The translations under genes were made by a program, and so were the position numbers. This document shows positions 58,846 to 64,000 of a DNA stretch of 64,000 bases, piece after piece; the first letter of the stretch is position 1, and every line of letters starts with the position of its first letter. The notes beneath the pieces were generated by a model, which saw only the letters and a list, made by a program, of their open reading frames with translations, did no database searches and was not told the DNA's origin. This stretch comes from Mycolicibacterium frederiksbergense. GTDB taxonomy: Bacteria > Actinomycetota > Actinomycetes > Mycobacteriales > Mycobacteriaceae. Location of the stretch: contig NZ_CP038799.1 in assembly GCF_012223425.1 (NCBI RefSeq), positions 744,001 through 808,000 of the forward strand, read 5' to 3'.

Positions 58846-60189
58846 TCACGGTGGTGTGGGTCCCCGTGACGGCGGTGGCGGGACCCCGGGATATAGGGGC
58901 GTTCCGTCGGGGCCGTACTGCGGTGCGCCGTAGGGCGGCGCACCGGGGTAGGGCATGGGACCGGGCGCCGGGCCGCCCGGGTAGCGGATACTCGGCGGTT
59001 CGGGGACCGCCCGAGTCACCGGGAAGTAGTTGGCGTACCCGGGGAATCCGATGCCGGGATTGGGCCGCCAATCCAATCCGGTGCCGAAGCCGGTGTTGGC
59101 GATCAGCTGTCTCACCGGGAAGTTCTGGGCGACGTCGGGGAGCGAGCCGCACCCGGGCTTGCCTCCTTCCCCGCCCTTAGCAGCGTTGATGGGCAAGTTT
59201 TTCGGATACCGGTACGGGTCGTATCCCGGCAACAGCTCCGCGTCCATGATGAGAGACTTGCCGTTTCCGCCAAGCATGTCGGCATAGCCGGAGTCCAGAG
59301 TGGTCTTGGCGCCGACGAACAAGCAGGTGAGCATGGGGTTGTACTTCATCAGCAAGTTCGTCGTGGGTTCCAGCAGGTTGACCGCAGTCACCAGGTTGTC
59401 TTTGCTGGCCCCTAGCAGGTCCACTCCGCTGCGCGACAGCCCCACTACGTTGAGCAGCAGCGCATCGAGTTGCTGGGCATGGCTGGTGACTGTCGCGCTG
59501 GTGGTGGTCGCGGCGGCCAGGGTGTCGATGATGTTCTTTGCCGCGGCGCTGTAGGTGTCGCTGACACCTTTGAGCGCGCGGAAGTCCTCGCGCAACGTGT
59601 CGGTGCGTGGATTCAACTCCAGCAGAACCTCATTGCTCGCGGTGATCGCCTCACCGATCCTGTCACCTTGTCCTCTCACCCCCTCGGCGAGCGCACTGAG
59701 CACGGCGTTGAGCTTGAACGGGTCGATCTGTTTGATCAGCTGCACCACGTTCTGAAACACGGTGTTGACCTCCGTGGCGACGTTCTGCGATCGCAGCACT
59801 GCTCCCGCGGACAGCCGCTGCGGGCTGGGGTCGGACGGGTAGACAAGATCGACGAACTTCGCACCGAACAGGGAGATGGACTGGATGCGCGCCTCGACGT
59901 TGGCTGGGATGTACTGGATCTGCGCCGGGTCGATGTCCAGCTGGATGCGCGTGAAATCTCCGCCACTAACCGAGCTGACGTGCCCGACCTGCACACCGCG
60001 CATTTTGACCCGCGAGTTGGGCTCCAGCACCAGGCCCGATCGGTCCGCCGTCAGCGTCACCGGCACTGTCGGGGTGAATGTCCCGCTGAACATGCTCAAA
60101 CTCAGCACCACCGCCATGACGATGCCCACGACCAAGAACCCCGCCCACCACTCGGAGGAGATTCGACGAGCGCCTGTTCCGTGCGTCAC
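58846..60189 (-). CDS. mceA: Mce family protein A
   Basis: A 447-residue Mce protein. The anchor WWAGFLVVGIVMAVVLSLSMFSG is followed by the MCE domain (PVTLTADRSGLVLEPNSRVKMRGVQVGHVSSV), a helical region, and a proline/glycine-rich tail near GGPAPGPMPYPGAPPYGAPQYGPDGTPLYPGVPPPP. It starts four bases after the second yrbE gene. A subunits often bind the substrate first. The operon class (mce1-mce8 type) cannot be fixed by eye, so a cholesterol or steroid role is only a possibility from context. Confidence 0.92.
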   Translation of the reverse strand: MTHGTGARRISSEWWAGFLVVGIVMAVVLSLSMFSGTFTPTVPVTLTADRSGLVLEPNSRVKMRGVQVGHVSSVSGGDFTRIQLDIDPAQIQYIPANVEARIQSISLFGAKFVDLVYPSDPSPQRLSAGAVLRSQNVATEVNTVFQNVVQLIKQIDPFKLNAVLSALAEGVRGQGDRIGEAITASNEVLLELNPRTDTLREDFRALKGVSDTYSAAAKNIIDTLAAATTTSATVTSHAQQLDALLLNVVGLSRSGVDLLGASKDNLVTAVNLLEPTTNLLMKYNPMLTCLFVGAKTTLDSGYADMLGGNGKSLIMDAELLPGYDPYRYPKNLPINAAKGGEGGKPGCGSLPDVAQNFPVRQLIANTGFGTGLDWRPNPGIGFPGYANYFPVTRAVPEPPSIRYPGGPAPGPMPYPGAPPYGAPQYGPDGTPLYPGVPPPPSRGPTPP

Positions 60190-60193
60190 CGCG

Positions 60194-61051
60194 TCACCCC
60201 GCGAAGTTGAAGTTGCCGGTCTGGCCGTAGAGGGCCAGGGTGACCAGGAGAATCACCATCTGCGACGCGATCAACGATGTCCGGGTGGCACGTCCGACCG
60301 CTTCACCCACGCCCGCGGGGCCGCCGGCGGCGTTGAGTCCGTAATACGTGTGGATCAGCATGATCACCAGTACTTCGGCGACCGTGACGCCGACGGAGTA
60401 GAACACGGCCTGCGGATCGAGAAAGGTGTCGAAGTAATGGTCGAATACGCCGGACCCCTGCCCGTAAAACACGGTGGTGATGACACGCACCGAAAAGAAC
60501 GACATCAATAAAGCTACGCAGTACAGAGGAACTACCACGATCATGCCGGCGACCACACGGGTTGACGCCAGGTAGGCGATTGGACGGATGCCCATCACCG
60601 CCAGCGCGTCGATCTCCTCGTTGATCTTCATCGCGCCCAGCTGCGCGGTGGTACCGGCACCAATCGTCGCAGCGAACGCGAAAGCCGAGCTGGCTGGGGT
60701 GACCAACCGAACGTTGACGAAGGCAGAGGTAAAACCCGCCAAGGCTTCCACACCGACCTGAGACATCTGGTTGTAGGCCTGACTTGCCAAGGCGCCGCTG
60801 GTCGACAAGTTGAGGAAGGCAACCACCGCCACGGTGCCACCCACTACCGCCAAGGAGCCCGCGCCCAGACCAATCGCGGCGATCTGGCGCAGCAGTTCAG
60901 CCCGGTAGATGCTCACCGCCTGCCCGATTGAGGCGATCGACTGACCGTAGAAACGGGCTTGATCACCGAGAGCCTTCCACCTGGCCCTCGACCCGCTCAG
61001 AGCGCGAGCGCTACGCGGAAGTCTCTGTCGTAACACGACGCTGGCGCTCAT
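60194..61051 (-). CDS. yrbEB: MlaE/YrbE permease B of the mce system
   Basis: A 285-residue inner-membrane permease of the MlaE family, with about five to six membrane segments. Conserved parts include LRQIAAIGLGAGSLAVVGGTVAVVAFLNLS, and GTTAQLGAMKINEEIDALAVMGIRPIAYL in the region that contacts the ATPase. Two YrbE proteins and an Mlk-type ATPase, usually encoded elsewhere, form the import channel. Its start overlaps the stop of yrbEA by four bases, and it is followed four bases later by mceA. Confidence 0.93.
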   Translation of the reverse strand: MSASVVLRQRLPRSARALSGSRARWKALGDQARFYGQSIASIGQAVSIYRAELLRQIAAIGLGAGSLAVVGGTVAVVAFLNLSTSGALASQAYNQMSQVGVEALAGFTSAFVNVRLVTPASSAFAFAATIGAGTTAQLGAMKINEEIDALAVMGIRPIAYLASTRVVAGMIVVVPLYCVALLMSFFSVRVITTVFYGQGSGVFDHYFDTFLDPQAVFYSVGVTVAEVLVIMLIHTYYGLNAAGGPAGVGEAVGRATRTSLIASQMVILLVTLALYGQTGNFNFAG

Positions 61052-61857
61052 TTCGTGACCTCGAATCCGACTGCGGTGACGATGGCGTTGACGACGAACA
61101 GCAACAGGAACGCGATTACAACGGTCTCGTTGACCGCATTACCCACGCCGGCCGCGCCTTTTTGCACACGCAAGCCCTGGTAGCACGCGATCAGACCGGC
61201 TACGAAACCGAACAGCGCGGCCTTGACGAGAGAGACGACGACATCGCTGAGGCCGGTGATCAGGGTCATGCTGGCAACGAACGACCCGGGTGTCACATGC
61301 TGGAAGTAGACCGAAAAAAAGAAGGCTCCGAGGAGACCGGTCACGGTCACCACAGATGACAGAAGGACCGCGACCGTGGTCGTCGCCAGCACCCGGGGGA
61401 CGACCAGGGAATGGATCGGGTCAAGGCCAAGCACCCGCATCGCATCGACTTCCTCGCGGATGGTGCGCGACCCGAGATCGGCACATATCGCCGAAGCGCC
61501 AGCACCCGCGACGACAAGGACGGTCACGAAGGGGCCGATCTGGTTGACCGCGCCCAATGCTGCGCCGGTCCCCGAGAAGTCGGCGGCACCGAATTCGGCG
61601 AGCAACGTGTTGAAGGTGAATGACGTCAGGACAACCAGGGGAATCGACAACGTCAGCGCAGGGACCATGGAAACCCGCGCCACGAACCATGTTTGGAGCA
61701 GAAACTCGCGCCATTGGAACGGTGGTTTGACCATCGCCACGAACATGTCCAGCGTCATCGCGTAGAGCCCGCCAATGATGCTGAGTGGTTTCAGAGCTTT
61801 GACGTCAGCCGCTGTCGGGAGGTTCTCAACCTTGCTACGGAGCGAAAGGCCCTTCAC
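61048..61857 (-). CDS. yrbEA: MlaE/YrbE permease A of the mce system
   Basis: A 269-residue MlaE-type permease. The segments TWFVARVSMVPALTLSIPLVVLTSFTFNTLLAEFG and CADLGSRTIREEVDAMRVLGLDPIHSLVVPRVLATTTV match YrbE. The EEVDAM motif is the coupling helix toward the ATPase. It is the first gene of the ten-gene operon (two yrbE, six mce, two associated). The 155-base gap upstream may hold its promoter. A GTG start is used at 61857. Confidence 0.93.
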   Translation of the reverse strand: MKGLSLRSKVENLPTAADVKALKPLSIIGGLYAMTLDMFVAMVKPPFQWREFLLQTWFVARVSMVPALTLSIPLVVLTSFTFNTLLAEFGAADFSGTGAALGAVNQIGPFVTVLVVAGAGASAICADLGSRTIREEVDAMRVLGLDPIHSLVVPRVLATTTVAVLLSSVVTVTGLLGAFFFSVYFQHVTPGSFVASMTLITGLSDVVVSLVKAALFGFVAGLIACYQGLRVQKGAAGVGNAVNETVVIAFLLLFVVNAIVTAVGFEVTK

Positions 61858-62012
61858 TCAGAAGCCCCCATAAGGTTGCTGAGGTGCGCGTCTGGGACCG
61901 GAATCTCCCTCACCGCGGCTAGGCCTGCCCCAACAGCACGGCCGAAATGCGTCGATGACAGCAGGCATGGTGAGGCCGGACCGCCCCCGATCGCCTGAAG
62001 CCGGCAACACGG

Positions 62013-62531
62013 TCACGTCGCAGCTTCCTGTTGCGGCTCAACAAAGGTTTCAACCCTCACGCCGTGTGCTGGCCGCAGCGTGATGTCGAAACGAAGTCCG
62101 ATGTCGTCGCGGGTGGCAATCAGGGCTTGCCGCCGCTCGGCGGGCAGGCGGCGGAGCAGGGGGTCCTTGGCGAGATGGCACCCTGGAAGGTAGGCGCGGG
62201 TTATCAGCCGATCGAGAAGCCCTCGAGTATGCACCGACACCGCAATGAACGGCGCTGCCCCGTGCTCGGGTGCTCGAGGCGGCACCATTCTCATGCTGTA
62301 ACGACCCTGTTGGTCGGTGATGACGCTCTTTGGGCGGGTGTAGTTCCGGCCGTCGCACCGCGGCCGTCCGATCTTCGTCGCCGCGTTGTCGTCGTCCCCC
62401 GCGGCGTGCCAGGTCTCGATCAGGACGTTAGGAACTGGTCGACCATCTTCATCCGTAATCACCCCGTGAAACTGAATGGCCCCGGACGCGCCCGCCGCCC
62501 GGTCGCACTGCCACCGTGGAGAAGCTGCCAT
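62013..62531 (-). CDS. Orphan PcaG-like intradiol dioxygenase subunit
   Basis: A 172-residue protein of the intradiol dioxygenase fold. The core IQFHGVITDEDGRPVPNVLIETWHAAGDDDNAATKIGRP and later VHTRGLLDRLITRAYLPGCHLAKDPLLRRLPAERRQALIATRDDIGLRFDITL closely parallel PcaG of this window. The usual PcaG opening (TPGQTVGPFFGYALPF) is absent, so it is about 17 residues shorter, and no PcaH partner lies next to it. It has no obvious iron ligands of its own. It may be a structural remnant, pair with a distant beta subunit, or have another role. It starts two bases after the SCP2-like gene. Confidence 0.78.
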   Translation of the reverse strand: MAASPRWQCDRAAGASGAIQFHGVITDEDGRPVPNVLIETWHAAGDDDNAATKIGRPRCDGRNYTRPKSVITDQQGRYSMRMVPPRAPEHGAAPFIAVSVHTRGLLDRLITRAYLPGCHLAKDPLLRRLPAERRQALIATRDDIGLRFDITLRPAHGVRVETFVEPQQEAAT

Positions 62532-62533
62532 GT

Positions 62534-62932
62534 TCAGTCTCCCCAGACGAGTCCGTCGACCTGACCTAGGAGGCGGAGTCCGGCGCCGAGCACCGCCATG
62601 TTCGCCATCGCCACCTTGACCGGGCCCACGAATTTGATCTTGCGCGTCGCGATGGCGTTCGCTACGCCGAGCTCGCCGTCCGCGACCCGGTGCCAGACGC
62701 TCGCGGTTGCAGTCAGAACGAAGTCAGCCTTTCGCCCTTGGATCTGCACCCCGCCGTAGACGGCCTCACCATCGGTGATCTCCAACTGTGAGACCTGGTC
62801 GTTGGCGTCCTGTACTCGCCATTCGATCAGCATGCTCAATTCTTTGGCACCCTGCCGGATCTCGGCCGAGTCGTTCCACAGGTCGCGGTACGCGCGTGCC
62901 CACTCGGGCGACATCAACGCAACGGCAGTCAT
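62534..62932 (-). CDS. SCP2-like sterol/lipid-binding domain protein
   Basis: A 132-residue protein with the fold of the SCP2 sterol-carrier domain. The run SMLIEWRVQDANDQVSQLEITDGEAVYGGVQIQGRKADFVLTATASVWHRVADGELGVANAIATRKIKFVGPVKVAMANMAVLGAGLRLL contains the typical strand order and the final helix. Such proteins bind lipids or acyl-CoA and often assist hydrophobic substrate handling. It lies between the module E beta subunit and the PcaG-like protein, just upstream of the mce importer. This fits delivery of a hydrophobic substrate to the dioxygenase. Confidence 0.78.
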   Translation of the reverse strand: MTAVALMSPEWARAYRDLWNDSAEIRQGAKELSMLIEWRVQDANDQVSQLEITDGEAVYGGVQIQGRKADFVLTATASVWHRVADGELGVANAIATRKIKFVGPVKVAMANMAVLGAGLRLLGQVDGLVWGD

Positions 62933-62960
62933 TATCTAATCCACTCCTTCGGTCGACGAG

Positions 62961-63458
62961 TCAAACGGGGTACACCAGATAGCGCGGCGGAGTGTTGTCC
63001 ACCACCACGAATTTCTGCTGAAACAGCGCGGTTTCATCGTCAAGGACGACGACGTCTTCGCTGTAGCCGCTGACCAGAATCCCCGGCTCGCCGGAGGCGC
63101 CGGTGTAGGTGACGAGGACGTTGGACCGTACCTCCCAGCGGTCTTCGCCGAGCTCACGCATCGCCGTACGCTGCTGAACGTGGCGGGTGTCGTAGGGTTC
63201 GACCGTGCCCGCCCAGACCTCCTGGATCATCTTCACGCGGTCGGCCAGCCGTTCTCGGCAATCGTCCATCATGTACGCCAGCGGCAGCCCCTCACGGACG
63301 TTCTCCATCGCGCGCACCTCGTAGGCACATTCCGTCGCGAACAGGGCAAGCCACGCGGTGAAGTCTTGATCGTCGACTGCGCGGGCGTAGGCTCCCAGCA
63401 GTTCGTCCACCAGGTACGCGGCACGTGCCCGCCGATCTTCGACGCTCGATGTCAGCAA
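62961..63458 (-). CDS. Ring-hydroxylating dioxygenase beta-like subunit (module E)
   Basis: A 165-residue NTF2-like small subunit. Features include RRARAAYLVDELLGAYARAVDDQDFTAWLALFATECAYEVRAMENVREG, DTRHVQQRTAMRELGEDRWEVRSNVLVTYTG and the ending LFQQKFVVVDNTPPRYLVYPV. It is more distant from the other four beta subunits. The start is uncertain: a TTG at 63458 has AGGAGG ten bases upstream and overlaps the alpha-subunit end by a few bases, while an ATG at 63488 is also possible. It is the partner of the alpha gene running off the window. Confidence 0.8.
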   Translation of the reverse strand: MLTSSVEDRRARAAYLVDELLGAYARAVDDQDFTAWLALFATECAYEVRAMENVREGLPLAYMMDDCRERLADRVKMIQEVWAGTVEPYDTRHVQQRTAMRELGEDRWEVRSNVLVTYTGASGEPGILVSGYSEDVVVLDDETALFQQKFVVVDNTPPRYLVYPV

Positions 63459-64000
63459 AACTCCATCACCTCCTGGTAGTGCGCCCACCAGCCGGTATTG
63501 GCGACCTCGTCGTTCTGCGACGACTCCGATAATGGTCGGCCGACCCCGGCGACAAAGCGCTGATAGCCGCCGTCACGCGCGGTCGCCTGCACGCGGTTGT
63601 AGACGGCGGCGTCCTCGATACTGATGAAGCCGCTCGGCCCCAGCAGATTTGACGACTGGCGGACTCGGTGGCGTGCGAAGTCCTCGGAGTCACTGGCATG
63701 GCCGAAGAACGTGTATCGCACCTCGGTACGATCAACCCCCAGCGGGCGGGCGTACCGGATGTTGATTGTGTCGACGTGACGCACGATCCCAGTGACCGGC
63801 CGTAACGCAATCACGCGGGCTCGGCTGTCATCCCCCATCCGCGTGACCACACTCGGGTCAGCCAGGAAACCGTTGTCCACGTAGGGTTGCGCATCGTACA
63901 GAATCGACATGTGCCCATAGGGCTCGCTGACCAGCACGTTTCCGCTGCCGCCCTGCCAGTTGAGCAGTTTGAACGCGCTGTGCAGCAGCGGCGCGTGATA
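63452..64000 (-). CDS. Ring-hydroxylating dioxygenase alpha subunit, C-terminal part (module E)
   Basis: The frame is open to the window edge, so only the last roughly 182 codons are visible. They form part of the SRPBCC-type catalytic domain. YHAPLLHSAFKLLNW is the histidine pair of the mononuclear iron site, followed by a long beta-rich part (MSILYDAQPYVDNGFLADPSVVTRMGDDSRARVIALRP) and the ending TGWWAHYQEVMEFC. The Rieske domain lies outside the window. It belongs to a different branch from the module A-D alpha subunits. The beta gene overlaps its end. Confidence 0.82.
   Translation of the reverse strand, partial: YHAPLLHSAFKLLNWQGGSGNVLVSEPYGHMSILYDAQPYVDNGFLADPSVVTRMGDDSRARVIALRPVTGIVRHVDTINIRYARPLGVDRTEVRYTFFGHASDSEDFARHRVRQSSNLLGPSGFISIEDAAVYNRVQATARDGGYQRFVAGVGRPLSESSQNDEVANTGWWAHYQEVMEFC

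Noticed and set aside
51174..61857. The mce operon itself as a novel system
   Set aside because: Gene content and order (two yrbE, mceA-F, two associated proteins) are standard for mycobacteria. Only its catabolic neighbours are noteworthy.

Overview
The window is high-GC DNA from a mycobacterium, most likely a fast-growing, aromatic-degrading Mycolicibacterium type. The evidence is a complete yrbE/mce operon with two Mce-associated proteins, a DUF732 secreted protein, a fused PcaL, and actinobacterial-type Rieske dioxygenases with [3Fe-4S]-type ferredoxins. The species cannot be named from the sequence alone.

Layout. 1-4.6 kb looks like core chromosome: an FAD aromatic hydroxylase, an EamA exporter and a PutP-type Na+/solute symporter. 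At 4.61-4.65 kb lies the 3' half of an initiator tRNA gene on the minus strand, still followed by its terminator but with no matching 5' half. This is the usual footprint of an integrative element that used the tRNA 3' end, so the DNA to the right is probably a genomic island. 4.7-8.1 kb holds an HxlR regulator and a pile of insertion sequences: an intact IS3-family element, the 3' half of an IS21-family element, and an IS481-family stub. 8.4-10.9 kb holds small secreted and cupin proteins and a decayed aldehyde dehydrogenase. 10.9-16.9 kb is a tight protocatechuate operon, pcaHGBLIJ, with a divergent IclR regulator. 17.1-20.3 kb has a DapA-family lyase, a ketopantoate-reductase-like enzyme and an AraC regulator. 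20.5-21.7 kb is an internally deleted IS256-family element.

From 22.3 to 64 kb every recognised gene is on the minus strand, and most are catabolic. Module A (22.8-28.3 kb) has a class II aldolase, an SDR diol dehydrogenase, a type I extradiol dioxygenase, Rieske dioxygenase alpha and beta, a 72-residue protein and a ferredoxin. Module B (28.8-33.7 kb) has a C-C hydrolase, a second Rieske dioxygenase, a Gfo/Idh/MocA dehydrogenase and a LigB-type extradiol dioxygenase. Modules C and D (36.4-45.8 kb) hold two more Rieske dioxygenases around an alcohol dehydrogenase, a class III CoA-transferase, an SCPx-type thiolase, a DUF35 protein, a MaoC hydratase and a ferredoxin. 46-51 kb holds MarR, MFS, aldehyde dehydrogenase and epoxide hydrolase genes. 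51.2-61.9 kb is the mce lipid-importer operon. 62.0-64 kb is the start of module E: a fifth Rieske pair, an SCP2-like protein and an orphan PcaG-like protein.

Read together, this is an import-and-mineralise island for a large hydrophobic aromatic or aryl-alkanoic substrate. Mce import and CoA activation would feed ring dioxygenation, side-chain removal and meta cleavage, with an ortho (pca) route for a protocatechuate-type product. The most interesting part is module C/D. It matches the logic of the Sphingomonas ibuprofen ipfABDE system: dioxygenation of an aryl-acyl-CoA, then retro-aldol removal of the acyl side chain. Here it has a CoA-transferase in place of a CoA ligase. Two of the five alpha subunits (B and D) carry single-base frameshifts in short homopolymers, which may be real inactivation or sequence errors.
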